DNA from: Nitrospira sp.
Lineage (GTDB): Bacteria > Nitrospirota > Thermodesulfovibrionia > Thermodesulfovibrionales > Dissulfurispiraceae
Assembly: GCA_002634385.1 (NCBI GenBank)
Contig: NSJL01000016.1
Location: 1-64,000, forward strand
DNA: 64,000 nucleotides
Reading direction: 5' to 3'
The notes under the pieces are model-generated. The model searched no databases. It was not told the DNA's origin and was given only the letters and a program-made list of their open reading frames with translations. Position numbers and translations under genes: made by a program. Positions 1 through 8,980 of the stretch are shown piece by piece; position 1 is the stretch's first letter; each line of letters opens with the position of its first letter.

Positions 1-90
1 CTCCCGGCTCCACTGCATTGTCGGCCTCTCCTTCCAGAGCGTATCCCCTGCTTATCATACCTTTTTGTCCCTCCGGTGACCAGTTTCTTT

Positions 91-135
91 TAGAAAGAAT
101 CCCTGCTGCCCCGGGGATCAGGGGCTCGCAATGAC
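91..135 (-). repeat. Truncated copy of dispersed GTCATTGCGAG repeat
   Basis: Read on the minus strand this begins TGTCATTGCGAGCCCCTGAT and continues to TTCTTTCTA. It matches the first ~45 bases of the units at 8850-8960 and 53461-53570 in the opposite orientation. The copy stops where the others run on, so it is a truncated unit. It lies just downstream of the last recognisable reading frame of the glycan locus; I see no gene in bases 1-150. Confidence 0.7.
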
Positions 136-150
136 AGATCCAATTTCCCG

Positions 151-469
151 TTACCTCTTCACCGCTTCCAGCATGAGATTTTTGCCGACTACCCTGCCAG
201 CCGTCACGATGTCGAAAAGCCTGCTCACGGGGAAGATAACCCTGTCGTACAGGACCAGTGACCTGCCGCCGAGGGTCCCGTCGTTCCCGAGCCGGTTGTA
301 GAGCTTCGAGGAGAAGTACCCGAGGAAATCGAAAAAACGGCAGGAGAGGACATCGAATCCGGAGCCGGCAAAGAGGTCGACTCCAGGATCCCCTATCAGA
401 AAAAAAGGTGAGCAGAAGTATCAACATTGTCAGGGCTGCATTCAGCTTTGTCCCCTTTCTGTCCGTCAT
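151..469 (-). pseudogene. Frameshifted ORF with methyltransferase-like C-terminus
   Basis: An ATG at 469 overlaps the upstream stop as ATGA, the usual sign of translational coupling. This frame starts with a hydrophobic segment (NAALTMLILLLTFF) but after a run of seven T (minus strand; plus positions 400-406) the plausible protein continues in another frame to a TAA at 151-153. Removing one T joins the frames. The second part (GFDVLSCRFFDFLGYFSS, then VLYDRVIFPVSRLFD and GKNLMLEAVKR) resembles the C-terminal tail of class I SAM methyltransferases found beside glycosyltransferases. The catalytic SAM-binding half is absent, so this is a remnant or a small protein of unknown role. The frame break is seen directly; the family assignment is tentative. 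Confidence 0.4.
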
Positions 470-3400
470 TTATCCGTCTGAACCCCTCCATAGCGCTCTG
501 AAAGGATTTTCGCCTGTTGTCCTTTCTCCGCGCTCCTGCCGTTTCCTCTCCTTCCCGGGACGCCCGACAGGGCAAGGAGATGACGGGAAGCCTCCCAGAC
601 CCTCTCCGGCCAGAGGAACCGGAGGCACTTGAGATCATGGGGGCATTGTTCCGCCCATGCCCGGTAGCAGGGCGCGCAGCCGAGGCCGAGCCGGACAGAC
701 AGGGTCTTCTGCCCGAGGGGGTGCCACTCGTGAGACATAACCTGCCCGCCGGAGACTACCAGAGTAGGAGCCCCCATGATGCCGGAAATGTGGCAGGGAC
801 CGCTGTCGTTTCCGACGAAGAGACGGCACGCCCCCGCCATTGCCATGAATTCGGCGAGGGAGATCTCTCCCGCGCAATTGACCGCCCTTTCTCCGTGCTT
901 CATGAGGGAACGGATATCCGCGGCGAGCTTTCTCTCGGCCCTTCCCCCGAAGATGACCACCGTCGCACTGTCCCTTTCGATCAGCATATCGGCGAGCCGC
1001 GCGAAATAGCGAGCGGGCCACTGCTTGATGTCCCCTCCGGCACCCGGATGAATCCCTGCCAGGAACCCGGCCTTTCTCAGGTATGCATAGCGTTCGGGGA
1101 AATTGCGTTCCGCATCGAAGCGCAGCTTCGGCAGCTCGATGTCTCCTGACGGAGCGACAGCAGTCCCTTCCACAGGGAGCGCGTCCACAAGGGCGGCAAG
1201 CTGCAGGGTGATATGGGGCTTGTAGCGCTGGCCGGGCACATTCCCGATGGCATGGTTCAGCTTCAGGCTGAAGGAAAGCCACGGGAATTCGTTTTCCGGG
1301 CTGAAGCCCGCAGTGTACCGGGCACCCGAGAGCAGGAGGACCTCCCGTGTTTCCGGGTGCTTCCTGAAGTCGACGGCCAGGTCGAATCCATAGGCATGGA
1401 GCCTTTCCGCAAGGATCTCCTTCTCCTTCCGTCCGGGCTGGCGCACCCCCTTTTCCGACCTCTCGTTGAAGAAATCGAAGGTCAGCACCTCGTCCACATC
1501 CGGCGCCGCTTCCGCGACGGCTTTCGCCCAACTGCCCACGAGCAGGGTGATCCGCGCACCGGGGAATTTCCTCTTCAGGAGCGTCACTGCGGGGAGGCTG
1601 AGGATCAGGTCCCCGATGTGATCGAGCTTGAGCACCAGGATATTCTTTATTTCCTTCGGCAGCAGTGCAGCGCACCGGTACACTTCAGGGATGAAGCGCG
1701 CGGTGCGGTTCGGCTCATGGTGCGCCACGATGACCGGCCTCTTGCTGAGGGAAAAATTGTCCGCCTCCAGGGTCAGGTTCGGATTGTAATAGGGGTCCCC
1801 CTTTTCGAGGAGGGGTCTCCAGCGGCTCCAAAAGGCCTCCACATCCTCAAGCACATTGGCGGGCCCCCGCGAGGTCAGCTCCTTATGGTAGAGGACCGCG
1901 AAAGGGGTCCAGACAACGGAATATCCCGCGGCGCCTGCCCGCAGGCAGAAATCCACATCGTTGCACTCGATCCGGAGGCCCTCGTCGAGTCCGCCCACTT
2001 CCCGGAAGACCTTCTTCGGCACCATCACACAGGCGAAGGTAACGGCAGAGCAGTTCCTGGCCACCCCGGACAACCCGTAATAGGCGGGCGTTCCGGAAGG
2101 GAAGTGACGGAATGCATGGCGCCCCCCTCCCCCGTAATCCACCAGGAAGATGCCCCCGTGCTGGATGTTTCCGTCATGGTAGAGCAGTTTTGCCCCTACC
2201 ACGCCGACGCCGGGTTGCTGCGCGTATTCCAGCAAAGCCTCGATCCATCCGGGAGAAATGACTTCGGTATCGTCGTTGAGGAAGACGAGGTACTCTCCCT
2301 CCGCCTTCACCGCAGCAAGGTTATTGACACGGGAGTAGTTGAAAGTATCCTTGTACTCCATAACGCGGAGCCCAATAGAGGCGGGGATCTTACGCTTCAA
2401 TTCCCCCAAGGGAAGTTTTCCCCTGCTGGTATCGATGATGATAATCTCGCAATTGCGGTAGGTGCTTTTCTCCACAATGGAGCTGATGCACCTGTCGAAG
2501 AAGCCGGGATTGCCGTACATCGTGGGGATAATGATGCTCACGCGGGGAGAGCCTTCTATCGTCCGTTGTATCCGGTAAGCCCCTTCCTTCTGAAGAGCGA
2601 CTACCGTTGCGGAACTCCCCCGCCGTTGCAGAGCCTCTTCGATGACCCCCTTTCCCCGGTCTGCGGAATACACGGAACTGCCGCCGCCTCTCGTATACAG
2701 GACCAGAGGGACATGCCCGATATGCCCGGCACTCTCCGTCGCCCTGAGGAGGAGGTCGAACCGCCCTTCGGGAGAGTTCCCGTAGCGCAGCCCCCCCGTC
2801 CGGCAAAAGAGCTCCTTTTTCACCAGGAAGAAATCCCCTATGTAATTCATCCCCAGGAGCAGGTCGGGAGACCAGGAGGGCTTGAAGAACGGGTCCTGCC
2901 TCTGCCCCCTCCGCAGGGAGTCTTCATCCGTATAAACGAGGTCAAGACCGGGCTCCCTGTTGATCTTCTGCACGATCTGGAAAAAAGCGTCGGGGGCAAG
3001 AAGGTCCCCGGCAGTCATAAAGCAGAAGAAATCCCCGGTAAAATCGGAGAGGGGGGGATTTCCTCCATTGATGGCATGCCCTCCCGCCGCTGTCTCCCCG
3101 AGGAGCATCCGGGCTTCCTGTACTGCTTCGGACGGTACATCCTCTCCATGGAAAAGTGCCATTTGCCAGAGGGGGTAGGTCTGTGCCATCAGGGAACGCA
3201 GAGTGTCCGGGAGAAGAGGGCAGGTCTCCCCCGTCACCCGCAGGGCAACGGTAATGCGGGGCTGCCCGGCAAAATTCCGGTATACTTCCCGCATCCACGC
3301 AAGGGTCTCCTCCGTGGGAGTCACCTTTGCGAGGTAATCGCTATAGGCGTTGATGCCGTCCACCGGCTGTTCCACCTCAACCGTCCCTCCCGGCAGGGTA

Positions 3401-4128
3401 ACCGCCCTGATGCGAAGGGAGGGAGAACCCTGCGCCAGGTCATCGTTCCACAGGACGGAATGGAAAAAGAAGCCGGAATGGAGACTGCCCGCCACCGAGG
3501 GGAACGCACTCTCCACGTCGGGTCTCGGCTGACCGTACGTCGCGGTTCCTAAAGGGGAATCACCGCACCAGATCTCGATCCTTTCGATCTCTTCCCGCGA
3601 AATGGCCCATCCCGAAACTTCCACCATATTCGAAAAGAACAGTGCGCTCTCGCATTTTATCATCGTTGGCGCGGTAATCACGGACTCCTCTATCTTCTGT
3701 TCTATTTTCTTCTCGACCACCGCGGGGTCGAAGTTCTTGTAGAAATAAAGGAGCTTCCGCATATTCGTCCCGTTCAGTTTCTCAAGATACTCACGGGGGT
3801 GCAGGAGGGCGTGCATTGCCAGCCTGATGACCAGTCTTCTCCGGGTATTCAGGGGGAGCAGGCGGTCCCGTACCGCGTAGTAGACCCTGAGGAGCTTCCA
3901 CCCCCCGGACTGGTAAATGCCCTGCAGAAGGGCCTCCCGCTCCGCCAACTCCCTTTCGAGGCTCACAATGCGCGCATCCCTCTCGGCAAGGAGAGCCCTC
4001 AGCTCTTCAAGGGAAGGGTTTTTCTCCTCTGCACGGCGGCGGTGCGCGTCACACGACCCCTTCTTATCCCTGTCGGGGAAAAGGGGTCGGCTGTTTTTAT
4101 CCGGATTAAGCGGTTCCATTGCATGCAT
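466..4128 (-). CDS. Multidomain glycosyltransferase: coiled coil, two GT2 domains, C-terminal GT9 heptosyltransferase
   Basis: A 1220-residue cytoplasmic or membrane-associated glycan polymerising enzyme. An N-terminal coiled coil (about 38-72) leads into a hinge with GGWKLLRVYYAVRDRLLP. A small beta-rich domain (about 160-230) follows. A first GT2 domain starts near 293 (ITVALRVTG). A second, canonical GT2 domain starts near 525 (VSIIIPT, with FLNDDTEV near 616). From about 825 there is an ADP-heptose:LPS heptosyltransferase-type GT9 domain (LVLKLDHIGDLILSLP, then GIHPGAGG and FVGNDSGPCHIS). Fusion of GT2 and GT9 suits sequential addition of sugars including a heptose. The start overlaps the preceding gene by 23 bp; an ATG nine bases further in is also possible. 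It is the last intact gene of its unit. Confidence 0.85.
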   Translation of the reverse strand: MHAMEPLNPDKNSRPLFPDRDKKGSCDAHRRRAEEKNPSLEELRALLAERDARIVSLERELAEREALLQGIYQSGGWKLLRVYYAVRDRLLPLNTRRRLVIRLAMHALLHPREYLEKLNGTNMRKLLYFYKNFDPAVVEKKIEQKIEESVITAPTMIKCESALFFSNMVEVSGWAISREEIERIEIWCGDSPLGTATYGQPRPDVESAFPSVAGSLHSGFFFHSVLWNDDLAQGSPSLRIRAVTLPGGTVEVEQPVDGINAYSDYLAKVTPTEETLAWMREVYRNFAGQPRITVALRVTGETCPLLPDTLRSLMAQTYPLWQMALFHGEDVPSEAVQEARMLLGETAAGGHAINGGNPPLSDFTGDFFCFMTAGDLLAPDAFFQIVQKINREPGLDLVYTDEDSLRRGQRQDPFFKPSWSPDLLLGMNYIGDFFLVKKELFCRTGGLRYGNSPEGRFDLLLRATESAGHIGHVPLVLYTRGGGSSVYSADRGKGVIEEALQRRGSSATVVALQKEGAYRIQRTIEGSPRVSIIIPTMYGNPGFFDRCISSIVEKSTYRNCEIIIIDTSRGKLPLGELKRKIPASIGLRVMEYKDTFNYSRVNNLAAVKAEGEYLVFLNDDTEVISPGWIEALLEYAQQPGVGVVGAKLLYHDGNIQHGGIFLVDYGGGGRHAFRHFPSGTPAYYGLSGVARNCSAVTFACVMVPKKVFREVGGLDEGLRIECNDVDFCLRAGAAGYSVVWTPFAVLYHKELTSRGPANVLEDVEAFWSRWRPLLEKGDPYYNPNLTLEADNFSLSKRPVIVAHHEPNRTARFIPEVYRCAALLPKEIKNILVLKLDHIGDLILSLPAVTLLKRKFPGARITLLVGSWAKAVAEAAPDVDEVLTFDFFNERSEKGVRQPGRKEKEILAERLHAYGFDLAVDFRKHPETREVLLLSGARYTAGFSPENEFPWLSFSLKLNHAIGNVPGQRYKPHITLQLAALVDALPVEGTAVAPSGDIELPKLRFDAERNFPERYAYLRKAGFLAGIHPGAGGDIKQWPARYFARLADMLIERDSATVVIFGGRAERKLAADIRSLMKHGERAVNCAGEISLAEFMAMAGACRLFVGNDSGPCHISGIMGAPTLVVSGGQVMSHEWHPLGQKTLSVRLGLGCAPCYRAWAEQCPHDLKCLRFLWPERVWEASRHLLALSGVPGRRGNGRSAEKGQQAKILSERYGGVQTDK

Positions 4129-6478
4129 TGGGGCTACCTCCGTTCCTGCCGGCCACCTTCTTCCGCGCTATGCAAAAAACATAATCGCTGGAGAGGGCGG
4201 CTTTCTGAATGAGACTCTTTTCCAGGAGGATAAGGAGTTTCAGAATGGCATCGGCATCTTCATCGCCTTCGAAATTCGAAGCGATATCGCCCAACAATGG
4301 ATGCAAAATCGTTCCGCCAGTGTTCGCAAGCCGTATGACATCGAGATGCTCCTTCATAACAGGCAGAGTATCCTGGGGCCGTACCGATTCGGAAGGGTCA
4401 ACCTTGAGGATGTCTTCTAACGGAGTGTTGATGTAGCGACTCCTCACTATGCCACTTCGGTTTTTTCTGTATCTCTCGGGAAGGATCGAGAGGATTTCAT
4501 TTATCAGGGAAATCTGCTCTTCAGTAAACTGCATCCGATTAGGACCTACATAATCCCTTAGGACAAGCACTCCTCTCAGAGCGAGTGCCTTATTGATCTG
4601 GGCAAAAAGCAATTCAAGGTTTTCTATGTGATGAATGGTCCCCACAGACAAAATAAGGTCATAAGAGTTTTCTTCCAATTCAAGAGAATTGAAGTCCCTC
4701 TTAATGTGCTCAATACATGTCACCCCCCTGTGGTTCAAAACCCGCTCCCTCTGCTTGTCTAACAAACCTCCCGCGATATCCATTACCTCGATTCTGTCGA
4801 AGAAACCGGTATCAAGCAGGGCGATTTCAGGGGGCATTTCACTCTCCATGCAGCCCAGCATTAATGCCCTAAGGCCCTTAACACCAACATGTTCTCTAAT
4901 ATGCCGGAGAGTATACTGCAGATAATCCATTTCCTCATTACCGGTCATGCACTTGAATTGATACTTTCTCACTTCTGACAGAAGCTCCCAATAAACTTTG
5001 AAGTCTCCTTTCTGATACTGATTTAAGGAATTATCCCATATGGATTTTTCCTCATCCCTTCCCTCAGAAGCATATACATCGTTATCAGGGGAGGGAGCAG
5101 CGCCGTTTCCCGGAACAGGCTTTTTCCCGTAAGGGGAAGCAGGAGGGGGGAAATCCTCTTTGAGTCCGGAGGATTTTCCCAGGTATCGGAAATCCGTGGA
5201 AAGACGGCACTCCTCGATAAACGTCCGGATCTTCGTCATCACGCTGCTGTTAAAAGTATCGTCCCAGCTTTGGTTCCAGTTGACACGGGCACCATCCATA
5301 CGGGCCTCGTAGTCATAAACGCTCCTGAAAGCTGTCTGGAGGGCGGAGAAAATCCCGCTGACGGTGGGATCGGCGGGGATGATATTGGAAGAGATGCTCT
5401 GCAGATACTCCGCCGTCTTGTTGGCATATGTGTTCGTCACTACATACATACCAGCAGCAGCCATATCGAGGGGGACCAACCCTGTATGGGGGGAGAGCAT
5501 CATACTCAAGCCGAGATCGAATTCGGGAAGGAGGTCTCCGTATTCCTGCAAGCTTACCTTGGGAAGAAGGATCATGTGCGCGTCTCTGCCTAAAGTTACT
5601 TTTTTGCTATCACCCACCGTACCGATTCCATAGAACTCCCACTGCGAAACATCCACTTCCGCAGCGGTGAGGGCATCAGAGAGAGCCATAACTCCCATTT
5701 CATACATGTTCCTTTCTGCATGCTCTTCAGGGCGTGCATAAAATAAGAATCTCTTTTTCTTTCTGCTCTTCATCTTCCCAATGTCGACAGGAAATCTCTG
5801 AATAGCATTTTCGATTACTACAGAACTCTCTTCCCCGGCAGCATCTCCCTCTCTGAAGACCCCGATATTATTCTGACGGTAGTATTCCCTGAGCGCTTTC
5901 GTGGAGATCAACGCATAGTGAGGGAAAGTATAGCTTTCTTTTGACAAAGCAGCAAGAGTTCCCATCGGATAAAAAATAGGCTCATAGTCCTGTGTAAGGT
6001 AGAGAAATCGCTTTCCGTTAATGAACTTTCTCGCTTGATTTGCGATATGGGCCGTCCACCAGCTCGTGGCAAGGAAGACATCCTTCCCGCTGACCTCGAG
6101 GGGGATATTCCGGTAGTATGCGCAAACGACTTCGACGAGGTCGAAGAAGTCCCCGAGCCCCTCGTACTTCCTGATCTCCCGTCTCCACACCTCCGGCTCA
6201 TAATTGCACCTGTCGACGAGGATCAGCCTGACCCGGTACCCTTCCCTGACAAGCCGCAGCGCAAGGTTGAATACCCCGTTATAGCCTCCGAAGAAATACT
6301 TGAAGTCGATCATCGAAGCGAGCATATTAAGTCTCTCGGGAGCCTGGCTCGAAAAACTAAGGCAGAGAGGCGCTATGATGCTCCGTGTAAAACCCACCTT
6401 GTGTATAGACGAATGTTCTTCGAGTTTCGCCGGATTCACCGTCTGCATTCCTATCAGTTCTTTCAACGAAAAAGACAT
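4106..6478 (-). CDS. WsaF-like glycosyltransferase fused to SAM methyltransferase
   Basis: A 790-residue protein. Residues 1 to about 430 resemble the WsaF/rhamnosyltransferase branch of the GT4 fold: an N-terminal domain with FKYFFGGYNGVFNLALRL and RFLYLTQDYEP, and a C-terminal nucleotide-sugar part with SPHTGLVPLDMAAAGMYVVT. After a low-complexity linker (about 430-500) a class I SAM methyltransferase domain begins near 530 (LRALMLGCMESE in the glycine-loop position, then YDLILSVGTIHHI). The usual GxGxG loop is degenerate, so SAM binding is likely but not certain. The fusion could cap or decorate the sugar it adds. It overlaps the next gene by 23 bp and lies 20 bp from the previous one. Visibly richer in A+T than the flanking genes. 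Confidence 0.8.
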   Translation of the reverse strand: MSFSLKELIGMQTVNPAKLEEHSSIHKVGFTRSIIAPLCLSFSSQAPERLNMLASMIDFKYFFGGYNGVFNLALRLVREGYRVRLILVDRCNYEPEVWRREIRKYEGLGDFFDLVEVVCAYYRNIPLEVSGKDVFLATSWWTAHIANQARKFINGKRFLYLTQDYEPIFYPMGTLAALSKESYTFPHYALISTKALREYYRQNNIGVFREGDAAGEESSVVIENAIQRFPVDIGKMKSRKKKRFLFYARPEEHAERNMYEMGVMALSDALTAAEVDVSQWEFYGIGTVGDSKKVTLGRDAHMILLPKVSLQEYGDLLPEFDLGLSMMLSPHTGLVPLDMAAAGMYVVTNTYANKTAEYLQSISSNIIPADPTVSGIFSALQTAFRSVYDYEARMDGARVNWNQSWDDTFNSSVMTKIRTFIEECRLSTDFRYLGKSSGLKEDFPPPASPYGKKPVPGNGAAPSPDNDVYASEGRDEEKSIWDNSLNQYQKGDFKVYWELLSEVRKYQFKCMTGNEEMDYLQYTLRHIREHVGVKGLRALMLGCMESEMPPEIALLDTGFFDRIEVMDIAGGLLDKQRERVLNHRGVTCIEHIKRDFNSLELEENSYDLILSVGTIHHIENLELLFAQINKALALRGVLVLRDYVGPNRMQFTEEQISLINEILSILPERYRKNRSGIVRSRYINTPLEDILKVDPSESVRPQDTLPVMKEHLDVIRLANTGGTILHPLLGDIASNFEGDEDADAILKLLILLEKSLIQKAALSSDYVFCIARKKVAGRNGGSPNACNGTA

Positions 6479-6498
6479 ACAGCCTCCACAAGTCCTAC

Positions 6499-7857
6499 TC
6501 AGGACGCTTTAAACGCTTTTCTCTTCAGTTTATGATAGATATTCACCGCTTTATAGGAGCCATAACTCTTCAACAGGAGTCTCGCGATACCAAAAGTCAC
6601 AGCATTCCTGCGCAACATTACTTCTTTCATTAGAGGAACGAGCAGCCCCAGGGGGGAGCGCTCGAGCCCGGAGAATCTCCGGATGATCCTCTTCTTTTCT
6701 CCCGCAATGGTAGAACACCTCAATTCCAACACAGCTCCCATAAGGGCTCGCCTGGTATAATGAATAGAGTATATCGTCCTGTAGAGCCTGATGGCATCTT
6801 TCAATCTGCCGATATCACTATGAATACGCTCTAATACGCTCCCCACCGGGTGGTTTTCATGCCAAATCTGCATGCTTTTGAAAAACTTTTCCCGTGTGTA
6901 ATGTCCCACTACGTTATCGTCATGCTGGTAGTAATCAAACAACGGCCTTTCCACATACTGCACCTTTCCCAGTGCCAGCGCAACAATGGCTATAAAATGA
7001 TCATGGTACGAATCGCCAATTTTCTCATGGAAAGGCAGCAGATATCTCAGAAGCCCTTTGCGGAACAGGCAGGAGGTCCCGGTGACGGTGTTGGCAAGGA
7101 TCATGAGGTCCAGTTCCCTGAAGTTGTTCTTCCTGTCCGTCCAGTAGGTAGGAGACAGGATCTCTCCCCTCGTGTTCACGATGTTCATATCGGAGAAGAC
7201 GAGGACGGTTTCGTCGTCCATATGAGATAGGAGCGCTTCCAGTTTGTCGGGATGCCAGTAATCGTCCTGGTCGGACAGCGCCACCAGCGGGACCCCTTCA
7301 GGAACCAGGGAGAGGCATCTCTCGAAGTTATAGTAGTACCCCAGATTGGCGGAATTCCTGTGCACAAAGAAGCGGGAGTCATTCGCGACAACACTCTTTA
7401 TCATTTCGAAAGCACCCGGAGGCGAGCAATCATCATTGATGATGCATATCCAGTCCGTATACGTCTGTTGCCTGATGGAATCGATCTGGCGGGAGAACTG
7501 CTCCGGACCGGGGTCGTAGGTCGCCATACAGATGGCCACACGGGGCATTCCCGGAAGGGGTCTGGCCGGAAGAGATCCGGCCGAAAGAGATCCGGTAAGA
7601 ACGGTTCCCTCCTCCCTGTATCCCGGGGAAAGGGCGATATCCCCCAGGTGCGCCTCCGCCGTCTCTCCGTTGTCCAGCACGGCGCGCAGCGCGAGGGAAA
7701 GGGAGCGCCGGGTCCCCGTGTCGGTTTCCGTCTTCCTGATAGGCAGTAACGCCCAGAAGCCGCTGTTCATGCTATATCCGTTCCTGTCGCTCTTACCGAA
7801 ATGCTCACTGAAAACATCGGGCCGCGCCGAAGAGAAGTTGTACACCGGACGAGGCAC
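6499..7857 (-). CDS. GT2 glycosyltransferase, C-terminal part of a frame-split gene
   Basis: From the GTG at 7857 this gives 452 residues. A GT2 domain begins near residue 100 (RVAICMATYDPGPEQF) with ALSDQDDYW supplying the DxD-type metal site and HDHFIAIVALALG later, as in rhamnosyltransferase-type GT2 enzymes. Coding clearly extends upstream of the GTG: the same frame is open back to the A10 tract at 8009-8018 and reads VLYLHGWCFHTLRRIKKLYL, the beginning of the beta-rich domain also present before the GT2 domains of the 466-4128 protein. The GTG is therefore probably not the real start. This frame most likely continues the 7998-8567 coiled-coil ORF after a +1 shift. Confidence 0.75.
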   Translation of the reverse strand: MPRPVYNFSSARPDVFSEHFGKSDRNGYSMNSGFWALLPIRKTETDTGTRRSLSLALRAVLDNGETAEAHLGDIALSPGYREEGTVLTGSLSAGSLPARPLPGMPRVAICMATYDPGPEQFSRQIDSIRQQTYTDWICIINDDCSPPGAFEMIKSVVANDSRFFVHRNSANLGYYYNFERCLSLVPEGVPLVALSDQDDYWHPDKLEALLSHMDDETVLVFSDMNIVNTRGEILSPTYWTDRKNNFRELDLMILANTVTGTSCLFRKGLLRYLLPFHEKIGDSYHDHFIAIVALALGKVQYVERPLFDYYQHDDNVVGHYTREKFFKSMQIWHENHPVGSVLERIHSDIGRLKDAIRLYRTIYSIHYTRRALMGAVLELRCSTIAGEKKRIIRRFSGLERSPLGLLVPLMKEVMLRRNAVTFGIARLLLKSYGSYKAVNIYHKLKRKAFKAS

Positions 7858-7997
7858 CCCGTCAGCAAGAAGGTACAGCTTTTTTATACGCCGCAGAGTG
7901 TGAAAACACCAGCCGTGCAGATAAAGGACGTTCCCCTCCCCGACGGAAAACTCCCCGGGAAGGTCCCTGTCTATGAAATAGAGCAGAGCGCCCCCGG

Positions 7998-8567
7998 CTA
8001 TTTTACACTTTTTTTTTTGAAAGCCGGGAAGGGAGAGAAGAGGAGCCCGGCAATCTTCTTTATCGCACGTCTGGTGAAGGAGTGGGGGGGCAGCAGCCTG
8101 TCGCGACTCCGGTAATACGCCTGCAGGGCCTTCCAGCCGCGGGAACGGCGAATGGCATCAAGGGTTGCTTCAAGCTCCTGTATGTGGTGCTCCCTGCGGG
8201 CAAGCTCTCTTCCCAGATGTTCCGCCCGGGCAAGGGCCTCTTCGAGATCGCGAATGTGCAGGCTTTTATGGTGAAGGGCGTCCTCCAGGTTGTGGATATG
8301 CCCCTTCAGGTCTGTAAGGCAGGCATCTTTCCCGGCAACGGCATTTTCAAGATTGGCGATATGCTGATCCCTGTGGGAGATCACCGCCTCGAGATTGGTC
8401 TTGTGCCGGTCATATTCCGCAATGTACTGGTCCTTGTATTGGAGCTGCCATCCCAGACTGGCGATATATTGGTCTTTCGCCCGTATCACATCCTGCAGAT
8501 TACCAATATACTCATCCTTGTTCCGGATGCCAGACTCGAGGCTTCTCTCCCGCTCTTCGAACCTCAT
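7998..8567 (-). CDS. Coiled-coil N-terminal part of a frame-split glycosyltransferase
   Basis: 189 residues, almost entirely coiled coil in 14-residue units (KDEYIGNLQDVIRA, KDQYIASLGWQLQY, then RDQHIANLENAVAG), ending in the hinge SRGWKALQAYYRSRDRLLPP and a basic segment before TAG at 7998-8000. The same coil-hinge order precedes the beta-rich and GT2 domains in the 466-4128 protein, so here the catalytic half is expected to follow. It does follow in another frame, across ten A residues. Adding one A (A11) fuses both parts into a protein of about 690 residues. A start at ATG 8567 has AAAGGA upstream. Confidence 0.7.
   Translation of the reverse strand: MRFEERERSLESGIRNKDEYIGNLQDVIRAKDQYIASLGWQLQYKDQYIAEYDRHKTNLEAVISHRDQHIANLENAVAGKDACLTDLKGHIHNLEDALHHKSLHIRDLEEALARAEHLGRELARREHHIQELEATLDAIRRSRGWKALQAYYRSRDRLLPPHSFTRRAIKKIAGLLFSPFPAFKKKSVK
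8009..8018 (-). other. A10 homopolymer at the frame break
   Basis: On the coding strand TTC is followed by ten A then GTG TAA. One extra A gives an uninterrupted frame into the downstream GT2 domain; with ten A, translation ends four codons later. The tract could be a phase-variation site, a polymerase-slippage site that yields both short and fused proteins, or a homopolymer assembly error. Confidence 0.6.
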
Positions 8568-8688
8568 CTTTTACGTCCTTTCTCGAAAGTACTTGCAAAG
8601 TGTATGACGGCAACGATAAGTAACTGTTTTCTTTATAAATAAAACGTATCAGTCAGGTGATGCAGAGGCATGGCGCAGCAATTAAGAT

Positions 8689-8717
8689 AGTATACCGCGT
8701 ACATTCCCTTTTTACAA
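8689..8717 (-). promoter_or_regulatory. Sigma-70-type promoter for the coiled-coil/GT2 unit
   Basis: Minus strand: TTGTAA (8712-8717), a 17-base spacer, then TATACT (8689-8694). It would start transcription about 115 bases before the ATG at 8567, and suggests that 8567-151 is a separate transcription unit from the upstream 12697-8981 gene. Confidence 0.5.
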
Positions 8718-8785
8718 TAGCAGAGACAAAGATAGAGCGGGAAAGCCGCTCTCATGGGGTGCAAAAGCGCTTCAGTGAAAACAGC

Positions 8786-8965
8786 GAGATTGCTTCAGGG
8801 AACGACCCTTCGCAATGACAAAGACAGGAGGAGAGCTTTTTCCCCTCTGTCATTGCGAGCCCCTGATCCCCGGAGCGGCTGGGATTCTTTCTAAAATGAT
8901 CCTACGTGTCATTAGGAGCAAAGCGAAGCAATCTCAAGAGGATCCGCTCACCGGGCACGTAATGC
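8786..8965. repeat. Composite dispersed repeat (GATTGCTTCAGG ... GTCATTGCGAG ... GAAGCAATCTC)
   Basis: Order of modules: GATTGCTTCAGG with CCCTTCGCAATGACAAAGAC; then GTCATTGCGAGCCCCTGATC through to GAAGCAATCTCAA and a short CTCACCGGGCA tail. The same modules in the same order occur at 53321-53560, roughly 88% identical by eye in the second module, and in part at 91-135 and 58069-58242. The element fills most of the 413-base gap between two genes, at the 3' end of the pyruvyltransferase-fusion gene. I see no gene in the gap. Confidence 0.8.
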
Positions 8966-8980
8966 GCTTGTCCTTCGCTC

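Noticed and set aside
1213-3552. 779-codon open frame on the plus strand opposite the GT2-GT9 fusion
   Set aside because: It is antisense to a clear multidomain enzyme, lacks a ribosome site and family motifs, and is Pro/Arg/Gly-rich as expected for the complement of GC-rich coding DNA.
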